Shown here: positions 6,031 to 13,833 of the stretch, piece after piece
Layout of the letters: every line of letters begins with the position of its first letter
Numbering within the stretch: position 1 is the stretch's first letter
Assembly: GCA_900550545.1 (NCBI GenBank)
Contig: URSS01000016.1
Location: 1 to 51,726, forward strand
Reading direction: 5' to 3'
DNA length: 51,726 nt
Source of the DNA: an uncultured Lachnobacterium sp.
Lineage (GTDB): Bacteria > Bacillota > Clostridia > Lachnospirales > Lachnospiraceae
Notes under the pieces: model-generated
The model's database searches: none
What the model was told of the DNA's origin: nothing
The model's input: the letters and a program-made list of their open reading frames with translations, nothing else
Position numbers and translations under genes: made by a program

Positions 6031-7073
6031 TGTTCTGCTCCGCATTTCGGACATATCCATGTCCTCACTGACAAATCTTTTGTATCTGGATTCTGATACC
6101 CACAAACAGAACATAATTGACTGCTGGCATAAAATGTATCTATTTTGATGTATTTCCTGCCATTCCATTTTGCCTTATACTCTAACTGTCTTGTCAGCTC
6201 ATACCATGATACATCACTTATAGCTTTTGCCAGATGATGATTTTTTACCATGTTTTTTATCTGTAAATTCTCTGAAACTATCACTTGGTTTTCGCTGATA
6301 ATCTCATGTGAAACTTTATGCAGATAATCTTTTCTTATATTCCTTATTTTCTCATGGCATAATGCTATCTTTTTCTTTGTTTTATAATAGTTCTTACTTC
6401 TCTTTCCTTTATGTGACAGTTGCCTTTGCAGCTTTACAAGCTGTTTCTCGTATTTTTTTATGATTTTCAGATTCTCATATACCTTCCCATCAGAAGTAAT
6501 ACATAAATCTTTAATTCCTAAATCGATTCCTATGTTATGATTTGTATGTGCCAGTTCCTTATGCTCCGTTTCTACAAGTATGGATACATAGTATTTTCCA
6601 CTGGAAACCTGCGAAACGGTCGCTGACTTAATCTGCCCACTATATTCCCTGTGTAACCTTGCTTTTACTGCTTTTAATTTTGGCAGTTTTATCTTCCCTG
6701 TCTCAAAATCTACCGCAATATTTCCATTTGTGAAGTTTGTTGTGTATGATTTATGGTTATCGTGTTTGCTCTTGAATTTCGGATATCCTGCATGTTCCTT
6801 AAAGAATTTTTGATATGCAGCGTCCATGTTATAGATTGCGTTGGTCAGAGCAAATTTATCTATTTCTTTTAACCATTCATAGTCTTTCTTTAATTCTCTG
6901 TTACAGTAATTATTACAATCCGTTTTACTAACTGACTTTTTCTCTTTCTCGTATATTTCTTTCCGATATGCCAATGTCTGATTGTAAACAAAACGGCAAC
7001 AGCCAAATGTTTTTGCAATCTGAATTCTTTGTTCGCTATTAGGATATATCCTGTATTTATATGCTTTTAACAC
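5970..7073 (-). CDS. tnpB: TnpB, RNA-guided nuclease of IS200/IS605
   Basis: The 367-residue protein is a RuvC-like nuclease that helps retain the IS by cutting the empty donor site under guide-RNA control. It begins with VLKAYKYRIYPNSEQ (GTG start at 7073); a longer frame running back into tnpA is an artefact. Catalytic motifs are intact: Asp in GIDLGIKDL, Glu in VSENLQIKNM, and the last Asp in DRDINAAKNI. A zinc finger, CSVCG...CPKCG, lies between the second and third. The N-terminal helix-turn-helix part and length are typical, so it should be active. It starts 17 bp after tnpA. Confidence 0.93.
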   Translation of the reverse strand: MLKAYKYRIYPNSEQRIQIAKTFGCCRFVYNQTLAYRKEIYEKEKKSVSKTDCNNYCNRELKKDYEWLKEIDKFALTNAIYNMDAAYQKFFKEHAGYPKFKSKHDNHKSYTTNFTNGNIAVDFETGKIKLPKLKAVKARLHREYSGQIKSATVSQVSSGKYYVSILVETEHKELAHTNHNIGIDLGIKDLCITSDGKVYENLKIIKKYEKQLVKLQRQLSHKGKRSKNYYKTKKKIALCHEKIRNIRKDYLHKVSHEIISENQVIVSENLQIKNMVKNHHLAKAISDVSWYELTRQLEYKAKWNGRKYIKIDTFYASSQLCSVCGYQNPDTKDLSVRTWICPKCGAEHDRDINAAKNILTEGLRQIA

Positions 7074-7090
7074 CCACTGTCGCCACCTTC

Positions 7091-7495
7091 CTACCCTTGA
7101 TTTTCTATATATTTTCTCAACATCTCTTCTGATACATTTCCTACACTGCAGACAAAATATCCGTCCGTCCAAAAAGTATGTTCTTTCCAGAAATGTTTTC
7201 GTAGATAATCCGGATATCTTTTCCAAATATGATATGTTGTATAACTCTTCATCAGATTTACTATTTTACTGATAGACATTGTTGGTTCTGTTTCTATCAT
7301 GTAATGAATATGATCTTTATCTGTCTCCATATATCTGATAATGACTTTATGCTTTTGACATATCTCATAAGAAAACTGCTTTATATCATCTGATATTTGT
7401 TTTGACATCAGCAATTTCTTTCTATACTTGCATACGAAAATAATCTGATACTGTAACAAATATTTGTGTCTGTTTTTTGATTTCCACGTTCCCAT
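7091..7495 (-). CDS. tnpA: TnpA, HUH-family transposase of IS200/IS605
   Basis: The protein is about 134 residues, counted from ATG 7495. It has the HUH pair in DKDHIHYMI and the nucleophilic Tyr in the C-terminal KYIENQG, the complete active site of a single-strand 'peel-and-paste' transposase. A TTG 18 bases upstream would lengthen it, but GGAGG is too close to that codon. An extended -10-like TGCTATACT lies immediately before the ATG, so the message could be nearly leaderless, in keeping with the tight translational control known for IS200. Intact length suggests a functional gene. Confidence 0.93.
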   Translation of the reverse strand: MGTWKSKNRHKYLLQYQIIFVCKYRKKLLMSKQISDDIKQFSYEICQKHKVIIRYMETDKDHIHYMIETEPTMSISKIVNLMKSYTTYHIWKRYPDYLRKHFWKEHTFWTDGYFVCSVGNVSEEMLRKYIENQG

Positions 7496-7536
7496 AACGC
7501 AAGTATAGCACAAACCTCCGCTTCCGGCTACCTTAA

Positions 7537-7558
7537 CCCACCGTCTAAAGCCAGTGGG
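7537..7558 (-). repeat. Left-end hairpin of the IS200/IS605 element
   Basis: A 22-nt imperfect palindrome with CCCAC at one end and GTGGG at the other, differing from the right-end hairpin (5872-5893) at four positions. It is the presumed TnpA binding site at the left end. Confidence 0.75.
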
Positions 7559-7575
7559 ATTGCGGTAGCCCTATT

Positions 7576-7795
7576 TCAACAACATTTGATTCACTTGCAG
7601 ATTCCAGTAAAGAGAGATTTGTTTCCGAACGCACATCCACATAAATAACATATTTGTAGTTTTCCGCCGCGAAATGTCTTACCGACGTTGTCTTTCCCAC
7701 TTGCCTGCAGCCTTTTACCAGCAATGTTTTGGAATCTGCCCAGTTATCTTTCCAGTCATGAACCCTGTTGGTTTTACAAAATATATTACCTCAAT
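7576..7795 (-). pseudogene. N-terminal fragment of an AAA-type ATPase
   Basis: Minus-strand translation gives HDWKDNWADSKTLLVKG, the Walker A motif GCRQVGKTT, then FAAENYKYVIYVDVRSETN, resembling the first ~65 residues of ATP-binding proteins of the AAA_14/DUF4143 type. A stop precedes the fragment and no start codon is in frame. The sequence is cut where the IS200/IS605 left end begins. The DNA on the other side of the element does not clearly continue it. It is therefore a broken remnant. Confidence 0.65.
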
Positions 7796-7846
7796 TTTGT
7801 AAAATAGATGTATACATAATAACATAAAAGACGGATATCTTCAAAT

Positions 7847-8013
7847 CTAGCCACATATTGCAACAAGCCAAATCAAAACTCTTTCTATGTTTTTTATCAC
7901 TGCAAAAGGAATTTTATATTTCTTTGCATACTTCTCTATCGCAGATTTTTTATTTCCGTACAATTTTATGTTTATACATGCATCAAATGCCCCTTTGCCT
8001 ATACTCTTTACTG
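7847..8013 (-). pseudogene. C-terminal scrap of a BspA-like leucine-rich-repeat protein
   Basis: About 55 codons read IGKGAFDACINIKLYG and then SAIEKYAKKYKIPFAVI, the pattern of a last LRR_5 repeat plus the 'YAKKYxIxF' end seen in BspA-like surface proteins of gut Firmicutes. A stop lies just upstream (near 8014) and no start is present. Only the tail of the gene survives. Between this and the ATPase fragment I see nothing further. Confidence 0.55.
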
Positions 8014-8070
8014 AGAATCAGATATGTTATTAGTTCTATCCATTTTAAACAGATTTCTCAACGCAAAATA

Positions 8071-8104
8071 AAGAGGTTCTTCCACAAATAAGGAAGAACC
8101 TCTT
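8071..8104 (-). terminator. Intrinsic terminator after the DUF1540 gene
   Basis: AAGAGGTTCTTCC (8071-8083) and GGAAGAACCTCTT (8092-8104) form a perfect 13-bp stem with an 8-base loop. On the minus strand it is followed by TTATTTTG, and it lies 20 bp after the gene's stop. Confidence 0.88.
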
Positions 8105-8124
8105 CATTTATTTTCATTATTCAG

Positions 8125-8445
8125 TTAACACTGACAAACAAAACTTCCACACTCCGTCTCACGGCAGGAATCAGCATGGCCTCCGGCAATGCCGATATGA
8201 TTTGCGGAACACTGCTTCTGACTGTTGAACTTGCATTCCGTTGCTTCGCATGCAACCGCTGTCTCCTTTTTTGCACCGTCCTTATGGCAATTGCTACCGC
8301 AACCGCATCCCTTTGGTGCAAAACTTCCGCAACAAGTCTCAGAAGATGTTTTTGCCTGTGTTCCTTCTACAAGGATATCCTGTCTGCTACAACAATTATC
8401 ATCATTGTATGAACAGCTTACCACATTACAATCCAATTTTGTCAT
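8125..8445 (-). CDS. DUF1540 cysteine-rich metal-binding protein
   Basis: The 106-residue protein contains two DUF1540-type units: LDCNVVSCSYNDDNCC...CCGSF and VACEATECKFNSQKQC...ECGSF, each with four or more spaced Cys. They are joined by a short linker, GCGCGSNCHKD, rich in Cys and Gly. The unit probably binds zinc or another soft metal. No signal peptide, so it is cytosolic. AGGAGG lies eight bases before the ATG. It stands alone with its own terminator. DUF1540 proteins are common in spore-forming and gut Clostridia, but their role is unknown. Confidence 0.88.
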   Translation of the reverse strand: MTKLDCNVVSCSYNDDNCCSRQDILVEGTQAKTSSETCCGSFAPKGCGCGSNCHKDGAKKETAVACEATECKFNSQKQCSANHIGIAGGHADSCRETECGSFVCQC

Positions 8446-8544
8446 TTGACATACCTCCTTTAAAAATCCATAAAGAACTTTTCAAGTTCCCGAATAGTAT
8501 GTTCGGATTTTTTTCTTCTATTCACAGATATGCCAATGTCATTT

Positions 8545-9339
8545 TTAGGAAAGAAGTTCCTTATCGCTTGTAAATTCTTCTCCGCTCACACGCTCGAATT
8601 GCTGTAACAGATCCGCAACGGTAAGTTTCTTCTTTTCTTCCCCTGCAATGTTAAGAATCACTTTTCCTTCATGCATCATGATCAGACGATTTCCATGCGC
8701 GATCGCATCACGCATGTTATGGGTAACCATCATTGCTGTCAGATTATTTTCTTTAATAATCTTGTCAGTAAGTGTCAGTACTTTTGCTGCCGTCTTTGGA
8801 TCAAGTGCTGCCGTGTGCTCATCCAGAAGTAAAAGCTTTGGTTTCTGCAAAGAAGCCATAAGAAGTGTCACAGCCTGACGCTGTCCTCCGGAAAGCAATC
8901 CTACTTTTGATGTCATACGATCTTCCAGTCCAAGGTCCAGTTCTTTTAAAAGTTCATGATAGCGTTCTTTTTCTTTTTTTGTAATTCCCCAGCTTAAACC
9001 ACGTCTCTGACCTCTGCGCGCAGCAAGCGCCAGATTTTCATCGATCTGCATGGTTGCTGTGGTTCCTGTCATCGGATCCTGGAACACACGGCCAAGAAAA
9101 GCCGCACGCTTGAACTCCGGAAGTCCGGTCACATCCACACCATCAATGAGGATGGATCCCTCATCAACCGGCCATGTACCTGCAACAGCATTTAATACCG
9201 TCGACTTTCCGGCACCGTTTCCACCGATCACGGTTACGAAATCGCCAGCATCCAGTTTTAAATTCACACCATTTAACGCATGTTTCTCATTAATGGTTCC
9301 AAGGTTGAAGGTCTTGTGTACGTTACGAATCTCTAACAT
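8545..9339 (-). CDS. ABC transporter ATP-binding protein (TrpXYZ-type importer)
   Basis: This 264-residue ATPase powers import by the adjacent permease and lipoprotein. It shows Walker A GGNGAGKST (about 39-47), a Q-loop (VFQDP), the signature LSGGQRQ, Walker B LLLLDEHTAALD and the switch His in MVTHNM. The C-terminal end is short and has no regulatory domain. The start is 1 bp after the permease stop, with AAGGAGG eight bases before the ATG. The family moves small ligands; relatives of this three-gene set transport tryptophan or tyrosine, but substrate cannot be read from the sequence. Confidence 0.9.
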   Translation of the reverse strand: MLEIRNVHKTFNLGTINEKHALNGVNLKLDAGDFVTVIGGNGAGKSTVLNAVAGTWPVDEGSILIDGVDVTGLPEFKRAAFLGRVFQDPMTGTTATMQIDENLALAARRGQRRGLSWGITKKEKERYHELLKELDLGLEDRMTSKVGLLSGGQRQAVTLLMASLQKPKLLLLDEHTAALDPKTAAKVLTLTDKIIKENNLTAMMVTHNMRDAIAHGNRLIMMHEGKVILNIAGEEKKKLTVADLLQQFERVSGEEFTSDKELLS

Positions 9340-10314
9340 TTATTTGCCCTCCTTTGTTGCAGTCTTGTTAATAGCCGCAGCTGAACGTTTTCCTGCTTTT
9401 GCAAAGGAACTCTTGCTCTTTCCCTTGAGATATGGAACGGCAAGGAAAATTGCAACAATGATTGCTGTAAAAAGCTTAAGATCATCACTCGGCATCTTCA
9501 GCCAGAGAACAATTCCAATTACGATATAGTAAATAATGCCACCGATAACAACAAAAATCAGACGACCCTTGAAATCCATATGTTTTCCAAGAATAGCATC
9601 TCCTAAAACTTCACCAATAATAACAGCTGCAAGACCGATGACGATACCACCACGACCCATGTTTACATCTGCAAAACCGGAATATTGGGACAAAAGTCCA
9701 CCGGCCAATGCAACGATTGCATTGGAAAGAGACAGACCAATCAGTTTCATATTGTCAATGTTGATACCCTGTGCCTTACTCATTGCCGGATTACATCCGG
9801 TCGCACGGATTGCAGATCCCTGTTCTGTTCCAAAATACCAATAAAGAATTACAATCAATGCAGCCGCGAACACAATACCAATAATAATGGCTGATGTCAG
9901 ATTACGTGATGAAATGATCAGATTGTACTTGTCTACGCTAAGTGCCTGATTTGCATGACGCTGCATGATGTTCAGGTTAATGGAATACAGTGCAATCTGC
10001 GTCAGAATTCCTGCCAAAATAGGCGGAATTCCAAGCTTAGTATGTAATAAGCCTGTGCAGAGTCCTGCCAGAAGTCCTGCAATGCAGGCACAAAGCAGGG
10101 ACACCCAAATATTGCATCCATTTACTGTCATCATTACGGTAACTGCACCACCTGTTGCAAACGAACCATCCACAGTCAGATCCGCAAAATCCAAAAGACG
10201 AAAAGTGATATAAACCCCCAGCGCCATAATTCCCCAAATTAATCCCTGTGCTATATTTCCCGGGAGTGCATTCGTGAATGTAGCCAGGCTAAGGGATGAA
10301 AAATAAGCCAACAT
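9340..10314 (-). CDS. ABC transporter permease (BPD_transp_2 type)
   Basis: The 324-residue membrane protein has about eight to nine hydrophobic segments and the Gly/Ala-rich DGSFATGGAV and GLAAVIIGEVLG loops typical of the branched-chain-amino-acid/ribose-type permease family. It forms the channel of the importer with the flanking lipoprotein and ATPase. GGAGG precedes the ATG at 10314, 33 bp after the lipoprotein gene. The C-terminal tail is basic (KGKSKSSFAKAGKRS), probably cytosolic. Confidence 0.9.
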   Translation of the reverse strand: MLAYFSSLSLATFTNALPGNIAQGLIWGIMALGVYITFRLLDFADLTVDGSFATGGAVTVMMTVNGCNIWVSLLCACIAGLLAGLCTGLLHTKLGIPPILAGILTQIALYSINLNIMQRHANQALSVDKYNLIISSRNLTSAIIIGIVFAAALIVILYWYFGTEQGSAIRATGCNPAMSKAQGINIDNMKLIGLSLSNAIVALAGGLLSQYSGFADVNMGRGGIVIGLAAVIIGEVLGDAILGKHMDFKGRLIFVVIGGIIYYIVIGIVLWLKMPSDDLKLFTAIIVAIFLAVPYLKGKSKSSFAKAGKRSAAAINKTATKEGK

Positions 10315-10347
10315 TTGTTTACCTCCGTATATTATACAATTCCTCTC

Positions 10348-11349
10348 TTATTCAGCTGAAATTGCCTCATAGCCCTCTGGAACTGTAACATTAAGTGCGT
10401 CTGCACGGTCTTTGATATACTCTTTTGTGAATTTTGGAGCTGTCTTTACCTGCATTGTAGTAATGTCTGCACCATTCTCGAGAATATCATATGCCATCTC
10501 ACCGGTTGTATATCCAAGGTCATAGTAGCTGATAGAAAGTGTTGCAACACCACATCCCTTTGCAATACCTTCCTCGCCCGTAAAAATAGGAGTTCCTGCT
10601 GGAGATGCTACGTTATTGATTGCCTCTGTACAGGAAGCTGCTGTGTTATCTGTCGGAATGTAAATGACATCAGAAGCATCACATGCACTCTGTGTTACTG
10701 CAGATACATCATTAGAGTCAGAGAACGTATACTCTTTTACACTATATCCCTTATCTTCTAAGTATCCTTTGATTGTTGTTGACTGATAAATACTGTTTGG
10801 CTCAGAAGAACAGTAAATAATACCAATATTCTTTGCATCCGGGAATAATTCTGCGATACAGTTTGCCTGTTCATCCAATGGTGCAAGATCGGTTGTACCA
10901 CTGATATTCTTTCCGGTTGTTCCGGTCCAGTCGGACATGTCCAGTGCAGTTGCATAATCTGTAACAGATGTTCCGAGAATCGGAATTGTATCAGTTGCAG
11001 CTGATGCAGCCTGAAGTGCTGCAGTTGCATTTCCAAGAATCAGATCATAGTTGTTTGTTGCAAATGTTGTACAAATAGTAGAGCAGGTGGGAGCGTCTCC
11101 TGCTGCATTCTGCTCATCAAATTTCACTCTGTCGCCAAGCTTGTCTGTAAGGGCATCTTTAAATCCCTTCGTTGCTGCATCAAGTGCCTCATGTTGTACC
11201 AACTGACAGATACCAACGGTATATGTTTTTCCGTCACTTGATGATCCTTTGCCTGCCTGTGTGGATCCACTGCCTGCGCCACATGCACCAAGAGACAGTA
11301 CCATTGTAGCTGCCATAGCAGCAGCTACTGCTTTTCCAAATTTTTTCAT
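10348..11349 (-). CDS. ABC transporter substrate-binding lipoprotein (TrpX/ABC_sub_bind type)
   Basis: This 333-residue protein starts with a lipoprotein signal (MKKFGKAVAAAMAAT...) and lipobox LGAC with Cys23, followed by a Gly/Ser-rich linker. The mature part (YTVGICQLVQHEALDAATKGF, ATNNYDLILGNATAALQAA, IGIIYCSSEPNS) matches the PF04392 periplasmic-binding fold. It captures the ligand at the outer membrane face for the permease and ATPase. Streptococcal relatives bind tryptophan and clostridial ones tyrosine, so an aromatic amino acid is the best guess. It is the first gene of the operon, with a near-perfect promoter upstream. Confidence 0.9.
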   Translation of the reverse strand: MKKFGKAVAAAMAATMVLSLGACGAGSGSTQAGKGSSSDGKTYTVGICQLVQHEALDAATKGFKDALTDKLGDRVKFDEQNAAGDAPTCSTICTTFATNNYDLILGNATAALQAASAATDTIPILGTSVTDYATALDMSDWTGTTGKNISGTTDLAPLDEQANCIAELFPDAKNIGIIYCSSEPNSIYQSTTIKGYLEDKGYSVKEYTFSDSNDVSAVTQSACDASDVIYIPTDNTAASCTEAINNVASPAGTPIFTGEEGIAKGCGVATLSISYYDLGYTTGEMAYDILENGADITTMQVKTAPKFTKEYIKDRADALNVTVPEGYEAISAE

Positions 11350-11393
11350 AATATTTTTCTCTCTTTCTTTTTTATTTATATGTACTAGTTGTT

Positions 11394-11422
11394 ATTATAT
11401 AAATTTGTGTATAAAATGTCAA
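11394..11422 (-). promoter_or_regulatory. Sigma-A promoter of the ABC importer operon
   Basis: On the minus strand TTGACA (11417-11422) and TATAAT (11394-11399) are separated by exactly 17 bp, a full consensus match, about 45 bp before the lipoprotein ATG. No T-box or known riboswitch is seen in the short leader. Confidence 0.88.
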
Positions 11423-11444
11423 TTTTATTAGGTATTTTTACACA

Positions 11445-11487
11445 GACAAAGGCCCCACTTTTTCTATAAAAAAGTGACGCCTTTGTC
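11445..11487 (-). terminator. Terminator-like hairpin after the purine permease gene
   Basis: GACAAAGGC (11445-11453) pairs with GCCTTTGTC (11479-11487), and an inner CACTTTTT/AAAAAGTG stem extends it. It lies 30 bp after the permease stop. The T-tract is weak on either strand, so it may act as a bidirectional hairpin. Confidence 0.65.
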
Positions 11488-11516
11488 AATTTTATTTTCT
11501 TATTTACTTACATTTC

Positions 11517-12875
11517 CTACAGGAAAATATATTTGCAGACAAATAATACTGCAAGAATATACATAAGCGGTGTGATTTTCTTTGCTTTTCCGCAGATCAG
11601 GTTGATAATCACATAGGAAATAACACCAATTGCAATACCTTCTGCAATGCTGTACATCAGTGGCATGGCAATCAAACAAAGATATGCCGGAATTGCTTCT
11701 GTAAAATCCTCAAAATCGATTTTTACGATTGCAGATATCATAAGGAAACCAACGAAAATAAGCGCCGGTGCCGTTGCGAATCCCGGAATTGCCTTAAAAA
11801 TCGGTGCAAACAAAATAGAAATCAGGAATAAAAATGCAGTAACGACAGAAGAAAGTCCGGTTCTTGCTCCTGCTCCTACACCAGCGGAACTCTCAACAAA
11901 TGTAGTCGTTGTAGATGTTCCAAGGACAGCTCCTGTGGAAGTTGCGATTGCATCTGCAAGCAAAGCCTGTTTTACTCTCGGAAGCTTTCCATCTTTATCA
12001 AGCATTCCCGCTTTGTCAGACACCCCGATCAGTGTTCCAAGCGTATCGAACATATCTACGAACAGGAATGAAAATAATACAACAATAAAATTGAAGATTC
12101 CTACATTATGGAAATCTGCATTAAAGCACTGACCAAATGTCTTTGTAATGGCAGAGAAATCTGTCATTTCCAACGTTGGGTATAATGAATAATAGCCCGT
12201 TTTCACATCAACATGATAGATACCTGTCACCTGGCAGAGCATACCAAGAATCCATGTCACGAGAATACCAATAAGAATAGATGCTTTCACTTTTTTAATA
12301 TACAAAATCGCAGTAACCATCAATCCAATCAATGCAAGTACCGCACAAATTCCTTCGGTATTCCAATTCTCAGCAAATTTCACACCAGATAACAATGTAG
12401 ACTCATTTGATACTACAATATGTGCCCCCTGTAATCCAATAAATGCGATAAACAGACCAATTCCCGCGCTGACACCTTTTTTGAGTGTGGCAGGAATGGC
12501 ATTGAAGATGGCTTCACGCACATTGGTAAGCGAAAGTACAATAAAGATAATTCCCTCGATAAACACTGCCATAAGTGCCACTTGCCAGGAATATCCCATA
12601 TCGGAGCATACCGTATATGCAAAATACGCATTCAATCCCATACCCGGAGCCAGTGCAAACGGATAATTTGCAAGAAGTGCCATCACCAGCGTTCCGACAA
12701 ACGCTGCAAGACAGGTTGCGATCAGAACAGCTGTCTTATCCATTCCTGCATCTGCGAGCATTGTCGGGTTAACCGCCAGAATGTACGCCATCGTCATAAA
12801 CGTAGTAATACCAGCTAACACTTCGGTTTTCACATCTGTGTGATTTTCTTTTAGTTTAAAAAATTTTTCTAACAT
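11517..12875 (-). CDS. NCS2/AzgA-family purine permease (guanine/hypoxanthine type)
   Basis: The 452-residue protein has about 12 or more hydrophobic segments. Hallmarks of AzgA-like permeases are present: TEVLAGITTFMTMAYILAVNP near the N-terminus, APGMGLNAYFAY, and the GTSTTTTFVESSAGVGAGARTGL loop that forms the substrate site. It takes up guanine, hypoxanthine or adenine by proton symport. ATG 12875 follows AGGAGG closely; the TTG further upstream is inside the RBS region and is unlikely. No purine riboswitch is seen upstream, where the DNA is instead a thrS remnant. Confidence 0.92.
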   Translation of the reverse strand: MLEKFFKLKENHTDVKTEVLAGITTFMTMAYILAVNPTMLADAGMDKTAVLIATCLAAFVGTLVMALLANYPFALAPGMGLNAYFAYTVCSDMGYSWQVALMAVFIEGIIFIVLSLTNVREAIFNAIPATLKKGVSAGIGLFIAFIGLQGAHIVVSNESTLLSGVKFAENWNTEGICAVLALIGLMVTAILYIKKVKASILIGILVTWILGMLCQVTGIYHVDVKTGYYSLYPTLEMTDFSAITKTFGQCFNADFHNVGIFNFIVVLFSFLFVDMFDTLGTLIGVSDKAGMLDKDGKLPRVKQALLADAIATSTGAVLGTSTTTTFVESSAGVGAGARTGLSSVVTAFLFLISILFAPIFKAIPGFATAPALIFVGFLMISAIVKIDFEDFTEAIPAYLCLIAMPLMYSIAEGIAIGVISYVIINLICGKAKKITPLMYILAVLFVCKYIFL

Positions 12876-12911
12876 GTTCCCTCCTGTCAATCATCTATGA
12901 TCCACATGTAT

Positions 12912-13123
12912 TTATTTTGTCTCTTCTTCCGCCTTTACTTCCTTACGGATTGCTTTTGTGCGGATTTCCTCACAGATCTGACTGATAAACTCAGAAAGAG
13001 GCTTCACTCCCTCATCTCTTCTCGGCACGATTGTCAACTGTTACATCCACACCGTTCTTCTTCAGTTCTGCTGCAACGGAATTTGCGTACTCCATATACT
13101 TCTCAGAAAATACCACCAACGAA
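12912..13123 (-). pseudogene. thrS: Remnant of the 3' end of a threonyl-tRNA synthetase gene
   Basis: Two minus-strand pieces recall the ThrS anticodon-binding domain. The first (13012-13123) reads SEKYMEYANSVAAELKKNG, then VDVTVDNRAEK and a stop. The second (12912-13006), in another frame, reads VKPLSEFISQICEEIRTKAIRKE and ends with its own stop. In complete ThrS these segments are separated by about 40 residues, so an internal deletion with a frameshift has removed the middle, and everything upstream is gone. It sits between the SEC-C gene terminator and the purine permease. Confidence 0.7.
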
Positions 13124-13125
13124 AC

Positions 13126-13161
13126 AAAAAGCCCCGGCATCAGTTTTCTCTGATACCGGGG
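13126..13161 (-). terminator. Intrinsic terminator after the SEC-C gene
   Basis: CCCCGGCATCAG (13132-13143) and CTGATACCGGGG (13150-13161) form a 12-bp stem with one G-U pair, followed on the minus strand by five T (13126-13130). It lies about 50 bp after the SEC-C stop. Confidence 0.88.
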
Positions 13162-13210
13162 GATAATTACTGTTCCACCCAGTCACACTGTCATTTATTT
13201 TCAGACAATA

Positions 13211-13711
13211 TTAACGACCGCAACACTTCTTGTATTTCTTACCGCTTCCGCATGGACATGGATCGTTACGTCCAATTTTCTTGCCGACAACAACGGTACC
13301 TGACTTCTTCTGTTCAAGATAAAGCTTGTGCTTTGTCTCTGCGTCGAAGATCTCGTCCCACATTGGAAGATTGTAAAGCCAGTCTGCACGTGCATCTACC
13401 ATGTTCTTATAAAGCTTCTCTTTATCAAAAGCAAGACTTACTTTTGTATCCTCTTCCATAGTTTCGATTGGATTTGGCTCAATCAGACTCTCATTGATTC
13501 CATCTAAGAATCCAGCCATCTCTAAAATTGACAGACCATACTTGTCTGCAAGTTCCTTAACCGTACCTTCTACCACTTCATCCGGATTTGTAAGGAGCTT
13601 CTCATATACCCCCTTCTCCAAGAGAAAATATCTCTGCCAGAACTTCTGAAGCTCAGCCTGGTTTGCTTTCTCATTGTAAGCAATCTTCTGCCACTCTTGC
13701 AATATAGCCAT
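13211..13711 (-). CDS. SEC-C metal-binding domain protein
   Basis: The 166-residue soluble protein ends in a SEC-C motif (GRNDPCPCGSGKKYKKCC), a zinc-binding tail shared with SecA and stress-linked proteins. The N-terminal ~125 residues are helical (EWQKIAYNEKANQAELQKFW...LADKYGLSILEMAGFLDGI) with no catalytic motif. Similar stand-alone proteins are widespread in Clostridia and have no firm function. ATG 13711 follows AAAGGTGG by seven bases. It has its own promoter and terminator, so it is a single-gene unit. Confidence 0.85.
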   Translation of the reverse strand: MAILQEWQKIAYNEKANQAELQKFWQRYFLLEKGVYEKLLTNPDEVVEGTVKELADKYGLSILEMAGFLDGINESLIEPNPIETMEEDTKVSLAFDKEKLYKNMVDARADWLYNLPMWDEIFDAETKHKLYLEQKKSGTVVVGKKIGRNDPCPCGSGKKYKKCCGR

Positions 13712-13764
13712 TTTTATACCACCTTTATCAAATATGAATTCATGGATAACTCACATGTACACCT

Positions 13765-13793
13765 ATTATACCAAAAGAGCGCATATTTTCCAA
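13765..13793 (-). promoter_or_regulatory. Sigma-A promoter of the SEC-C gene
   Basis: TTGGAA (13788-13793) and TATAAT (13765-13770) lie 17 bp apart on the minus strand, about 55 bp before the ATG. Confidence 0.75.
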
Positions 13794-13833
13794 GTAATTT
13801 TTCTTTTCCATAAAAAGGTCCGGCAAAAACATT

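Larger units (their letters stand above)
5860..7590 (-). mobile_element. IS200/IS605-family element (tnpA + tnpB)
   Basis: The element holds a HUH transposase gene and a TnpB gene in the same direction. Closely matching 22-nt hairpins lie just inside each end: 5872-5893 (right end, after tnpB) and 7537-7558 (left end, before tnpA). Both fit CCCA-NN-GTCT-N-AAGCCA-N-TGGG. Such subterminal hairpins are the TnpA recognition sites in this family. Exact cleavage points cannot be seen; I estimate them about 10-30 bases outside the hairpins. Both genes are full length, so it may be autonomous. It separates the XRE operon from an ATPase fragment. Confidence 0.85.

Noticed and set aside
8493..8517. Plus-strand terminator-like CCGAA/TTCGG hairpin followed by T residues
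   Set aside because: No plus-strand gene precedes it, and the stem is only 5 bp; kept out for lack of a transcript to end.
8121..8573. Several overlapping frames on both strands around the DUF1540 gene
   Set aside because: All are shadows of the cysteine-rich gene, which has the RBS and domain match.
11350..11460. T-box or tryptophan-type leader before the ABC importer
   Set aside because: The leader after the consensus promoter is only about 40 nt and AT-rich, without T-box motifs.
12876..13130. Possible purine riboswitch before the NCS2 permease
   Set aside because: No aptamer core is present; the sequence is explained by thrS fragments and a terminator.
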